NCBI RefSeq assembly: GCF_023238205.1
Contig: NZ_CP096659.1
Coordinates: 1,302,001 to 1,366,000, forward strand
Direction of reading: 5' to 3'
DNA from: Halorussus limi
GTDB taxonomy: Archaea; Halobacteriota; Halobacteria; Halobacteriales; Haladaptataceae
DNA: 64,000 nucleotides
A program made the translations under genes and the position numbers. Each line of letters begins with the position of its first letter. The stretch's first letter is position 1. The notes under the pieces are model-generated. The model made no database searches, was not told the DNA's origin, and saw only the letters and a program-made list of their open reading frames with translations. This document shows positions 44,816-53,004 of this stretch, piece by piece.

Positions 44816-45856
44816 ATGGCTCTGCTCGAGACGCCGTTCACCGACCGGTTCGACCTCGACGTACCGATAGTGCAGGCTCCCGTCGGGAGTGCGACGTGTC
44901 CCGAACTCGCGGCCAGCGTGGCTGATGCCGGTGGTCTCGGCATGCTCGCGGTCACGTGGCGGAGTCCAGACCGGACGCGCGAACTGCTCCGCGAAACGCG
45001 GCGACGGACCGACGGCCAGTTCGGCGTGAACATCGTGGCCGACGACGACGCGAAGGACGTTCCGACGGAAGACCACCTCGCTGTCTGCTTCGACGAGGGC
45101 GTCGAAGTCGTCTCCTTCTCGTTCGGCGATGCGGACGCTCACGTCGGACGAGTCCACGACGAAGGCGGGGTCGTTCTCCAGTCGGTCGGAAGCGCCGGCG
45201 AGGCTCGCACCGCGGCCGAATCCGGCGTCGACGCGGTCGTCGCGCAGGGTTGGGAAGCGGGTGGACACGTCCAGAGCGAGGTGGCGACCATGCCGCTGGT
45301 GCCCCGGGTCGCCGACGCCGTCGACGTTCCGGTCGTCGCCGCGGGCGGCATCGCGGACGGTCGCGGAGTCGCGGCGGCGCTCACGCTCGGCGCGGACGCG
45401 GCGTGGCTCGGCACCCGGTTTCTGGCGACGGAGGAGGCCCGAGTACACGACCTGTACCGCGAACGCGTCCTCGAAGCCGACGAGACGGACACATACTTCG
45501 GGACGCTCTTCGACGAGGGGTGGCCGGGCGTGCCCCACCGCGTCCTCCGGAACAGCACGGTCGAACGCTGGCGAGACGAGGGGGAACCGCCGCGGGGCCA
45601 ACGCCCCGGCGAGGGAGTTGCGGTCGCCGAAACTCCGGACGGCGAACCGGTCGAGAGATACGAAGACGCACTGGCGGTTCCGGGGACGACCGGCGAGGTA
45701 GAGGCGATTCCGCTCTACGCCGGGCAGAGCGCAGGTCTCGCGGCGTCGGCACCGTCGGCCGAGACGCTGACCGAGCGCCTCGCCGACGAGACGCGAGAGG
45801 CGCTCTCACGGGCGACCGCGACGCTCGAAGCGGGCGAGACCGAACCTGACGAATAG
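44816..45856 (+). CDS. nitronate monooxygenase / 2-nitropropane dioxygenase-like flavoprotein
   Basis: 346 aa TIM-barrel FMN enzyme. PIVQAPVGSATCPELAASVADAGGLGML matches the start of the NMO family; GVDAVVAQGWEAGGH is the FMN phosphate/active-site His loop; VVAAGGIADGRGVAAALTLGADAAWLGTRF follows as expected. It may detoxify nitronates or reduce other substrates. ATG 44816 lies close behind the divergent MFS start (44684), sharing a 131-bp intergenic region. Confidence 0.85.
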   Translation: MALLETPFTDRFDLDVPIVQAPVGSATCPELAASVADAGGLGMLAVTWRSPDRTRELLRETRRRTDGQFGVNIVADDDAKDVPTEDHLAVCFDEGVEVVSFSFGDADAHVGRVHDEGGVVLQSVGSAGEARTAAESGVDAVVAQGWEAGGHVQSEVATMPLVPRVADAVDVPVVAAGGIADGRGVAAALTLGADAAWLGTRFLATEEARVHDLYRERVLEADETDTYFGTLFDEGWPGVPHRVLRNSTVERWRDEGEPPRGQRPGEGVAVAETPDGEPVERYEDALAVPGTTGEVEAIPLYAGQSAGLAASAPSAETLTERLADETREALSRATATLEAGETEPDE

Positions 45857-45879
45857 CGTCTCCCGGCGCGGTCGTTCGC

Positions 45880-47208
45880 TCACCGGTACGCGGGCAACTC
45901 CTTCCCGAAGACGAGGAAGTAGCCCGTCCCGACCAGTCCTACCGCGGTCGCCAGTCCGAACGCCAACTGGGGACCGCCCGGCGAGAGGCCGTACAGCCAC
46001 CCGCCGACGGCCGCGCTCGGGACGACCACCGCGTTCCGCGCGAGGTAGTACGACCCCACGACCCGACCCCCGGCGTTCTCCTCGGCCGGGCCGACGATGA
46101 GCGCCTTGTGGGCCGGAAGCCCGGCGAATCGAAGTCCCGACAGGGCGAACAGGAGCGTGACCAGTGCGGTCTCCGAGACGGCGATTCCGGCCACGGTCAG
46201 GCCGCCCTCGGGCGCGTTGACCAGCAGGGCAGGGAACACCGCGTAGACGACGAAGCCGAGCGCGACGACCGACTTGAGACCGAACCGCCGGGCCGCCTTC
46301 GAGACGGGAATCATCACGACCAGCGCGACGGCCATCTCGACGACGAGCAGGACGCCGAAGAAGGCGTCGGGACCGAGGAACCCGACGACCGGGAGGGTCG
46401 CGCTGACCTCCAACACGTTCGTGACCACGAGGACCACGAAGACGTAGACCATCCCGTTCGCGAACCGGACGAGCGTGTCGCCGACCAGTAGCGGTCGGAG
46501 CGTGTCGGGCATCTCCCGGAGGTCCGAGACCACCTGCTCGACGCCCTCGAAGGACTTACCGAAGGTGTCCTCGCTGGCGTCGTACAGCACGTGTTGGACC
46601 ACCGTCGCCAGCAGGCCGAACCCGGCCGCGACCGCCAGTACGTATCGGAAGCCCACCTCGAACTCGTAGACCGAGAGCAGGCCCGCCGCGAGGAGCGGAC
46701 CGAGCAGGAACGCGGTCCGACGGAACGTCTCGGTGCTGGCGAACCCGGTCGCCAGTTCCTCCGGCGGGACGCTCTGCTTGACGATGGCGAACGTCGCGCC
46801 CAGTCCGAACGACTTCCACGCCTGCGCCAGCAGGAGGCCGACGAAAATCCACGCCCACCCCGGAATCGGCAGGAGCGAGAACTCGGGCGCGAGAAACCAC
46901 AGCAGAAAGCCCAGCGTCGAGGCGAGACCGAACGCGGTCAGCGCGGTCCGGGAGCCGATTCGGTCCGAGATGGCTCCGCCGGGATAGGGATAGACCGCAC
47001 CGATGAGGTTACCCAGACTCCCGTAGAGACCGATGACGAGGCTCCCCGCGCCGAGGACCTCCAGATAGCGGCCCATGTAGCGCCCCGTCATCTGGAAGCC
47101 GAGACTGAACGCGAACATCGCCAGCGAGAGGACCAGCACGTCCCGCTCCAGCGCGAGGAACTGCCGGAACGCCGCGAAGGGGTCCGCTCGCTCCCGGTCG
47201 GTCGCCAT
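45880..47208 (-). CDS. MFS transporter
   Basis: 442 aa from ATG 47208 (MATDRERADPFAAF); a TTG at 47235 is a less likely start. Twelve hydrophobic helices; the loop 2-3 motif GAISDRIGSRTAL in the N-half and a long cytosolic loop at about 200-230 (EDTFGKSFEGVEQVVSDLR). Substrate not evident. It converges with the nitronate monooxygenase-like gene and has an intact frame, unlike the neighbouring MFS copy. Confidence 0.87.
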   Translation of the reverse strand: MATDRERADPFAAFRQFLALERDVLVLSLAMFAFSLGFQMTGRYMGRYLEVLGAGSLVIGLYGSLGNLIGAVYPYPGGAISDRIGSRTALTAFGLASTLGFLLWFLAPEFSLLPIPGWAWIFVGLLLAQAWKSFGLGATFAIVKQSVPPEELATGFASTETFRRTAFLLGPLLAAGLLSVYEFEVGFRYVLAVAAGFGLLATVVQHVLYDASEDTFGKSFEGVEQVVSDLREMPDTLRPLLVGDTLVRFANGMVYVFVVLVVTNVLEVSATLPVVGFLGPDAFFGVLLVVEMAVALVVMIPVSKAARRFGLKSVVALGFVVYAVFPALLVNAPEGGLTVAGIAVSETALVTLLFALSGLRFAGLPAHKALIVGPAEENAGGRVVGSYYLARNAVVVPSAAVGGWLYGLSPGGPQLAFGLATAVGLVGTGYFLVFGKELPAYR

Positions 47209-47381
47209 GTGGGCGTGATGGGAGTCGGTCGTCAAAACGTTCGGGGACCGAAGCTACGTTCGTCACCGTACCGCACGGGAGGTCCAGCGCTCACGCCCCC
47301 GAGAACGCCGGCCGACCGAACTGCCCGACGAGTTCGCCGAGACCGAACCGCTAAAGGGCGTGTAGGCGTCGGTTATGGGTA

Positions 47382-48338
47382 ATGAAGACGCTCGGAACGG
47401 CGAGTGCGGCCCCCGGAGAGATGGACACCGGGCGGTTGCAGGTGGGCGAAACGCGCGACGGCGGCGAGTTCGGTCTCCCCGTCGCGGTCATCAACGGCGC
47501 GGAAGACGGCCCGACGCTGTACGTGCAGGCGGTCAGCGACGGCGACGAACTGAACGGTCTCGGCGTCCTCCAGCGGGCCATCCCCCAGATTCCGCCCGCG
47601 GACCTCTCGGGCACCGTCCTCGTCGTCGGCATCGTCAACTACCACGCCTTTCAGGTGGCCGAACACCGCAACCCCATCGACGACACCAAGATGAATCGCA
47701 CCTACCCCGGCGACGAGTCGGGGACCTCCAGCGAGCGCATCGCGGCCGCCACCTTCGAGGCCGCCTCGCGGGCCGACCTGATTCTCGACCTCCACCAAGG
47801 GTCGACGAGTCGCATGCTCAACGAGGTCCGGGTCCGGTGCGGCCAGCGGCACCGACTCCACGAGGAGTGTCTCGAACTCGCCAAGGTGTTCGGGTGCGGG
47901 CACGTCCTCGACCAGAAGGGACCGGACGGTCAACTCGCCCGCGCCGGGCCGGACGAGGGCATCCCGACCATCGACCCGGAACTCGGTGGCTGCGTCGGGT
48001 GGGACGAGGAGAGCATCCGGTACGGCGTCGAGGGCGTGTTCAACGTCCTGCGCTACTACGGCTTCCTCGACGGCGACGTGAACCTCGAACCCCAGACTCG
48101 GGCGACCGGCTTCGACCGCTACGGGTCGCCCTCGGGCGGTCTCGTCCGGTTCCGGAAGGAGTTGGGCGAGGCGGTCGAGGTCGGCGACGTTCTCTTCGAG
48201 ATTACCGACCCGTTCGGCCAGTTGAAAGCCGAAGTCACCGCCGACGACGCCGGCGTCTTCTGGCGCTCGCGCCGACTGCCGCAGGTGGCGACCGGCGAGT
48301 ACGTCTGTTCGGTCGGCACCGACGTGGGCGAGTTCTGA
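47382..48338 (+). CDS. succinylglutamate desuccinylase/aspartoacylase family protein
   Basis: 318 aa zinc carboxypeptidase-like fold. Zinc/active-site segments: DLHQGSTS (His) in the middle, NRTYPGDESG (substrate Arg region) and PELGG (catalytic Glu). C-terminal beta domain of about 95 residues. It would deacylate an N-acyl amino acid or a related compound. TATA-like CTAAAGG about 28-32 bp upstream supports the ATG. Followed after 1 bp by a threonine synthase-like gene, so translational coupling is likely. Confidence 0.86.
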   Translation: MKTLGTASAAPGEMDTGRLQVGETRDGGEFGLPVAVINGAEDGPTLYVQAVSDGDELNGLGVLQRAIPQIPPADLSGTVLVVGIVNYHAFQVAEHRNPIDDTKMNRTYPGDESGTSSERIAAATFEAASRADLILDLHQGSTSRMLNEVRVRCGQRHRLHEECLELAKVFGCGHVLDQKGPDGQLARAGPDEGIPTIDPELGGCVGWDEESIRYGVEGVFNVLRYYGFLDGDVNLEPQTRATGFDRYGSPSGGLVRFRKELGEAVEVGDVLFEITDPFGQLKAEVTADDAGVFWRSRRLPQVATGEYVCSVGTDVGEF

Positions 48339-48339
48339 G

Positions 48340-49503
48340 ATGTCGACGGCGCGCTCCGCTCCGGCCGACCTCACCTGCCCCGACTGCGGCCGGACGTACG
48401 ACGCCGGCCCCGACGAACCGTGGCGCTGCGAGTGTGGCCACCCGCTCGAATTCGCCGACCGACCGCTCCCCGAGGCTCCCGCGCCCGACTTCGCCGAATT
48501 GGACACCCGCGACGGACTCTGGACCTTCGAGGAGTTTCTGCCGGTCTCGCCCCGAGTCACGCTCGGCGAGGGGTTCACGCCCTTGCAGCGCGCGCCGGAC
48601 TGGGGCGAGAACGTCGAGTTCAAACTGGAGTACGTCTTCCCCTCGGGGAGTTTCAAGGACCGCGGCGCGACCGCGACGCTCTCGCGAGCGGCCGAGTTGG
48701 GCGTCGAGAAGGTCGTCGAGGACTCGTCGGGCAACGCGGGCGCGGCCGTCGCCCAGTACGCCGCGCGCGCCGGCATCGACGCCGACATCTACGTCCCGGC
48801 CGACGCCAAAGCCTCGAAACTCGCGGCGATAGAGCGCGTCGGCGCGAACCCGGTCCGCGTCGAAGGCACCCGGCAGGACGTGACCGACGCCTGTATCGAG
48901 CGCGTGGCGCGAACCGCCACGGAGGGCCGCGGGAAGCGAAGCGACCCGCGACAGCGTGGAGACGGCTGGTACGCCAGCCACGCGTGGAATCCGACCTTCT
49001 TCGCGGGCACCGCGACGTTCGCCTTCGAAGTCGCGGCCCAGCGCGACTGGCAGGTCCCCGACGCCGTGGTCACGCCGCTCGGTCACGGCACGCTCTTCCT
49101 CGGTACCTATCGCGGCTTCCGCGCGCTGAAGGAGGCGGGGTGGACCGACCGGATGCCCCGTCTGCTCGGCGCGCAGGCCGCCGGGTACGCGCCCGTCGCC
49201 GAGGCGCTACACGGAGACGAGGCCGCCGCGGGCGACAACTCGGTCGCCGACGGCATCCAGATTCTCGACCCCGCCCGGAAGGACCAGATTCTCGACGCCG
49301 TCGAGGAGACCGACGGCGACGCCATCGCGCTCGATTCCGACCCGGTGGCGGACGCCCTCGACCGCCTCCACCGCGGCGGGTTCTACGTCGAACCGACCTC
49401 CGCCGTCGCTCCGGCCGCGCTCTCGGCGTTCCGCGAGCGCGGGATGCTGGACGACGGGGACGAGGTAGTCGTTCCGCTGACGGGGAGCGGACTGAAGTCG
49501 TGA
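48340..49503 (+). CDS. threonine synthase-like PLP enzyme with N-terminal zinc ribbon
   Basis: 387 aa. N-terminal ribbon Cys 13, 16, 30, 32 (CPDC, CEC), then fold-II PLP domain with Schiff-base Lys 106 in PSGSFKDRGA, phosphate loop DSSGNAGAAVAQ and TPLGHGTLFLG. Threonine synthases share this architecture, but archaeal genomes often carry several such paralogues, so activity could differ. It overlaps the upstream gene's end region (TGAGATG) and precedes a NUDIX gene by 16 bp, giving a three-gene run. Confidence 0.82.
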   Translation: MSTARSAPADLTCPDCGRTYDAGPDEPWRCECGHPLEFADRPLPEAPAPDFAELDTRDGLWTFEEFLPVSPRVTLGEGFTPLQRAPDWGENVEFKLEYVFPSGSFKDRGATATLSRAAELGVEKVVEDSSGNAGAAVAQYAARAGIDADIYVPADAKASKLAAIERVGANPVRVEGTRQDVTDACIERVARTATEGRGKRSDPRQRGDGWYASHAWNPTFFAGTATFAFEVAAQRDWQVPDAVVTPLGHGTLFLGTYRGFRALKEAGWTDRMPRLLGAQAAGYAPVAEALHGDEAAAGDNSVADGIQILDPARKDQILDAVEETDGDAIALDSDPVADALDRLHRGGFYVEPTSAVAPAALSAFRERGMLDDGDEVVVPLTGSGLKS

Positions 49504-49519
49504 CGGGGGAGTGCGAAAT

Positions 49520-50044
49520 ATGACGACCTACCCCACGAACTTCTGTCCGCAGTGCGGCGCGGAACTGACTCGACGCGACGTTGAGGGGCGCGAGCGCCGG
49601 TTCTGCCCGGACTGCGAGCGCGTTGTCTGGCGAAATCCGGTTCCGACCGCCGGAGTCGCGGTCGTGGGGCCGAACGGCGTCCTCCTGACCGAGCGCGCGG
49701 TCGAACCGGGCGTCGGCGAGTGGGCGGTTCCCGGCGGTCACCTCGAAGCGGAGGAGACCCCGCTAGAGGCCGCGGTCCGCGAACTCCGCGAGGAGGCCGG
49801 CGTGCGGGCGGACCCCGACGACCTGCTACTGCTCGATACCTTCACTGCCACGCCGTTCGAGGACAAACACGTAGTCTCGGTCGGGTTCGCGGTCCGGGAC
49901 GAGGACACTACCGGAACGCCGGACGCCGGTCCCGAAGCGACGGCCGTTGGCTGGTTCACGCCGGAGTCGTTCGGCGACGGCGGCGAGCGGTTCCACCCGC
50001 CGCACGGCGAGCGGTTCCGGAACGCGTGGGACCGACTCGGGTAG
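49520..50044 (+). CDS. NUDIX hydrolase with N-terminal zinc ribbon
   Basis: 174 aa from ATG 49520. Zinc ribbon CPQC...CPDC at about 9-36, then the Nudix box GGHLEAEETPLEAAVRELRE followed by EAGV (GX5EX7REUXEEXGU complete) near 75-97. The ribbon-plus-Nudix layout is that of NADH pyrophosphatase-like (NudC) proteins, although this one is shorter. Third gene of the 47.4-50.0 kb run. Directly downstream lies a displaced copy of the tiaS tail. Confidence 0.88.
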   Translation: MTTYPTNFCPQCGAELTRRDVEGRERRFCPDCERVVWRNPVPTAGVAVVGPNGVLLTERAVEPGVGEWAVPGGHLEAEETPLEAAVRELREEAGVRADPDDLLLLDTFTATPFEDKHVVSVGFAVRDEDTTGTPDAGPEATAVGWFTPESFGDGGERFHPPHGERFRNAWDRLG

Positions 50045-50077
50045 CTACTTCCCGGGTGAATCGGCGCGTCGAACCCC
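50045..50077 (-). repeat. displaced, degenerate duplicate of the tiaS 3' end
   Basis: CTACTTCCCGGG then TGAATCGGCGCGTCGAACCC matches the true tiaS end (50172-50205: TCACTTCTCGGGA then TGAATCGGCGCGTCGAACCC) with three or four substitutions and one deleted base. It starts with its own stop codon complement (CTA = TAG) in place of TCA (TGA), exactly as in the citrate synthase case. It begins one base after the NUDIX stop. Confidence 0.85.
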
Positions 50078-50171
50078 GACCTTTTGCTGCGCGAGCGCCC
50101 CGAATGCGCTCACTTGCAAAACGTCGATGGAAAACCGCACCGCGGTCGTCCGGGACACCACGTTTCCTGCG
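50078..50171. repeat. dispersed CGCTCG-rich inverted-repeat element, copy C
   Basis: 94 bp between the two tiaS tails. Arms GACCTTTTGC (50078-50087) and GCAAAACGTC (50116-50125) pair at 9 of 10 positions around a GCGCGAGCG...GCGCTCAC loop, then GATGGAAAACCGC and GCGGTCGTCC, which also occur in related form after copy B. No reading frame. Shorter than copy B at its distal end. Confidence 0.85.
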
Positions 50172-51464
50172 TCACTTCTCGGGATGAATCGGCGCGTCGA
50201 ACCCGCCCCGAACTAGCGGCTTGGCGATGTGCCGCCGCGCTTCCGGGGGCACCTCGTACCACCCGAGTTCGAGGTCGCGGTCCACCTCGCGCTCGACTTT
50301 CCCGTCGGCCGTGGTCTTGCAGTCACGACACCGGTAGCCCTGTCCGGCCCCGGCGCTCTCCATCGACAGGCCGCAGTCCGGGCAGTCCGGCGTGACGAGT
50401 TCGGTGGCGTTGAGGTCGCGGACGGCGAACTTCTCCAGTTTCAGGGTCCCGTCCGAGACCTCCCCGCAGGCCGCGATGCGGTCGCCGGGCCGGAGGGCGC
50501 GCACCCGGTCGCGGAAGCGTTTGGTGGGTTCGAAGGCAGCGCACTGCAGGGTCTCGCGGGCGTCGTCGTCCGCCTCGTCGCCTTCGAGTGAGAGGAAGAC
50601 GTGGCCGCCGCGCCGGGTCTCGGGCGCTCGGGCGACCCTTCCTTCGACTCGGTAGGCGCGGCCGTCCTCGACCGTCGCGAGGCCGTCGGCGTCTCGGAGG
50701 TGGGCGTCGGTGCCCTGATTCGTCACGAACAGCGCGCGGCGCGAGACGGGTTCGCTCTCGATGGCTTCGGCGACTTCCCGGACGACCTCGGGGTCGTCGC
50801 CCCGGATGCCGTGGAGAATGGGACCGGGCGTGTGCGGGACGCAGACGAGTTCGCCGGTCTCGCGGTCCACGGTGTCCCACGCCGCGGGGTAGGCCGCGTT
50901 CGCGGCGTCGAAGACCGACTCGGCGTCCACCTCGCGGGGCGTCCCGACGCGCTCGGGGTCGCGGTAGGAGATGCACTCGTAGGTCCAGTCTCCGCCCTCG
51001 AACGCCGCCCACGCGCCGACCGCCGCGAGCGCCCCGATTCTCCCGCGGCCCACCTTCCACCCCGCGCTCCGGTAGTCCGCGGCCTCGATGGCCTCCTCGG
51101 CGTCTTCGACGGTGAGACGGTCCCGGACCGCGTCGCGGGCGAACGACGCGACTGCGTCCGGTACGTCCTCGGGGTCGCCCGGCGCGACGACGAGTCCGGG
51201 GTTGGTCCGCGGGTCGCCCGTCTCGGCAATTCGGGCGACTTCCTCGCGAGCGATTTCGAAGGCCTCCTCGGGGTCGGCGTCGGTGTGGACCGCGAGCGCG
51301 GCGTTCCCGCGGGTCTTGTGTTCGACCGCGGGGTTGAGTCGCACCAGTAGCGTTCGCTCCACCGCGGCGAACTCCCCGACGCGCTCGGCGATTTCGGCCG
51401 CGAGGTAGGTCGTACACATCCCCAGTTCGCGGGAGTCAGTGTCGTCGACGCCGATGACTGTCAC
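50172..51464 (-). CDS. tiaS: tRNA(Ile2) 2-agmatinylcytidine synthetase
   Basis: 430 aa from GTG 51464. TiaS joins agmatine to C34 of the AUA-reading tRNA-Ile with ATP, an archaeal-specific decoding modification. N-terminal IGVDDTDSRELGMCTTYLAAE, a middle catalytic domain (GRGRIGALAAVGAW), an OB-fold at about 280-350 (EGRVARAPETRRGG) and a zinc ribbon near the C-terminus (CPDCG...CRDC). Length fits the family. Its 3' end is duplicated beyond an adjacent element. Confidence 0.95.
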   Translation of the reverse strand: MTVIGVDDTDSRELGMCTTYLAAEIAERVGEFAAVERTLLVRLNPAVEHKTRGNAALAVHTDADPEEAFEIAREEVARIAETGDPRTNPGLVVAPGDPEDVPDAVASFARDAVRDRLTVEDAEEAIEAADYRSAGWKVGRGRIGALAAVGAWAAFEGGDWTYECISYRDPERVGTPREVDAESVFDAANAAYPAAWDTVDRETGELVCVPHTPGPILHGIRGDDPEVVREVAEAIESEPVSRRALFVTNQGTDAHLRDADGLATVEDGRAYRVEGRVARAPETRRGGHVFLSLEGDEADDDARETLQCAAFEPTKRFRDRVRALRPGDRIAACGEVSDGTLKLEKFAVRDLNATELVTPDCPDCGLSMESAGAGQGYRCRDCKTTADGKVEREVDRDLELGWYEVPPEARRHIAKPLVRGGFDAPIHPEK

Positions 51465-51614
51465 GGTCTTCAGTTGGCCCGTGTCGGATTAACGAGTTTC
51501 GGAGCGCCCCCGTCTATCGTTATCAAGCTATCGCTCGCCACCCGGCCAATCGCAAGCAGACTCCGAGATAGAGCCAGCACAACGCATATATAGGGGAATC
51601 ACTTACATGGGGAT

Positions 51615-52574
51615 ATGTCCCGGTCTGCACTGGTCGGGAACGTGACCGCAATGCTGGAGGATGCGGGATTTCTCGTAAGTGACCGGTGCGCAATTCGACC
51701 CAAGAGCTTCGACGTGGCCGCGCGGCGCGGGCGCGACTTGCTCCTGCTAAAGATTCTCGCGAACGTGGACGCGTTCGACGGAGCGACCGGTCTGGAGATG
51801 CGACGACTCGGCGACTACCTCAACGCCACGCCGGTCGTCGTCGGACTCCGGACCCGCGACGAGGAACTGGAACCCGGCGTCGTCTACTTCCGGCACGGCG
51901 TCCCGGTGCTGAGTCCCGACACCGCGATGGAACTGTTCGTAGAGGGAATGTCGCCGCTCATCTACGCCGCGCCCGGCGGTCTCTACGTCAACATCGACGG
52001 TGATGTGCTGCGCGACGAACGCGAGGAGCGCGGGTGGAGTCTGGGCCGCCTCGCCAAGGAACTCGGCGTCTCCCGGCGCACCGTCTCGAAGTACGAGGAC
52101 GGCATGAACGCCAGCGTGGAGGTGGCGCTCGAACTCGAAGACATGTTCGAGGGCGACCTCACCAGTCCCGTTGACGTGCTCGACGGGGCCGACGAGGTCC
52201 GCGAGGGCGAACCCACGCCCGAGGACCCCGAACCCGAGGACGACGACGAGCGCATCGTCACCGTCCTCACCCGCGCTGGCTTCGAGGTCCATCCGACGAT
52301 TCGCGCGCCGTTCAAGACCGTCAGCGAGGACAACTCCAGCGAGGAGAACGTCCTGACGGGCCACTCTGCGTTCACCAAGGCCGCCGAGAAGCGCGCCCGC
52401 ATCATGTCGTCCATCGGCGAAGTCGCCCGGACGCGCTCGGTCTACTTCGTGGACGAGGCCAAGCGCGAGAGCGTCGACGGTACCGGTCTGGTCGAGCGCG
52501 AGGAACTGGAGGACATCGACGACCCCGACGAACTGCGCGACCTGATTCGAGAGCGCGGCGAGAAACCGGCCTGA
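51615..52574 (+). CDS. conserved archaeal HTH-type transcriptional regulator (MF_00584 family)
   Basis: 319 aa. N-terminal nuclease-like/restriction-fold segment ([21 protein letters not shown] near 35-55), a central XRE-type helix-turn-helix ([20 protein letters not shown] at about 141-160) and an acidic linker before a C-terminal domain ([20 protein letters not shown]). The annotation 'putative HTH-type transcriptional regulatory protein' is used for this widespread archaeal family; targets unknown. TATA box CATATATA at about 51583-51590, some 25-30 bp upstream. Confidence 0.88.
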   Translation: MSRSALVGNVTAMLEDAGFLVSDRCAIRPKSFDVAARRGRDLLLLKILANVDAFDGATGLEMRRLGDYLNATPVVVGLRTRDEELEPGVVYFRHGVPVLSPDTAMELFVEGMSPLIYAAPGGLYVNIDGDVLRDEREERGWSLGRLAKELGVSRRTVSKYEDGMNASVEVALELEDMFEGDLTSPVDVLDGADEVREGEPTPEDPEPEDDDERIVTVLTRAGFEVHPTIRAPFKTVSEDNSSEENVLTGHSAFTKAAEKRARIMSSIGEVARTRSVYFVDEAKRESVDGTGLVEREELEDIDDPDELRDLIRERGEKPA

Positions 52575-52634
52575 CGGCTTTCGGACCGACTCCTCGACCG
52601 TTACTCTGCGCGAAAAAACGAACCGAACGAGCCG

Positions 52635-52892
52635 TTAGGCCGCGCCGCTGCCGTACTCTTCGTCGAGGTACTCCACGATGTCGTCGCTCTCGGGCATCCC
52701 TTCGACGCCGTTCTCCTCGTCGACCAGCACCGGCACGCCGCGCTGGCCGCTGACCTCTTCGACCTCGTCGCGTTCGGACTTGGAACTGGCGACCATGTGG
52801 GACTCGTAGTCGAGTCCGAGTTCGTCGAGTTTGTCTACGACTTTCGCGCAGTACGGGCAGCCTTCGAGTTCGTACAGTTCGAGATTCGCCAT
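52635..52892 (-). CDS. glutaredoxin
   Basis: 85 aa from ATG 52892. Redox motif CPYC at Cys 12/Cys 15 (LYELEGCPYCAKV), cis-Pro in RGVPVLVDE and the glutathione-loop-like GMPESDDIVEYL. It transfers electrons to disulfides using a low-molecular-weight thiol (gamma-glutamylcysteine in haloarchaea). GATAAAG about 25 bp upstream supports the start. Confidence 0.92.
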   Translation of the reverse strand: MANLELYELEGCPYCAKVVDKLDELGLDYESHMVASSKSERDEVEEVSGQRGVPVLVDEENGVEGMPESDDIVEYLDEEYGSGAA

Positions 52893-53004
52893 GTTCGTCA
52901 ATAGGGACTTTATCGGGAAGAGCGTGGTGGTCGCGGTAGCGCGTGACGCGAACAGAATAGCCGATTCCTGGCGGCGAGACCGACTCGCGAAGTAGCCCGA
53001 CGCG

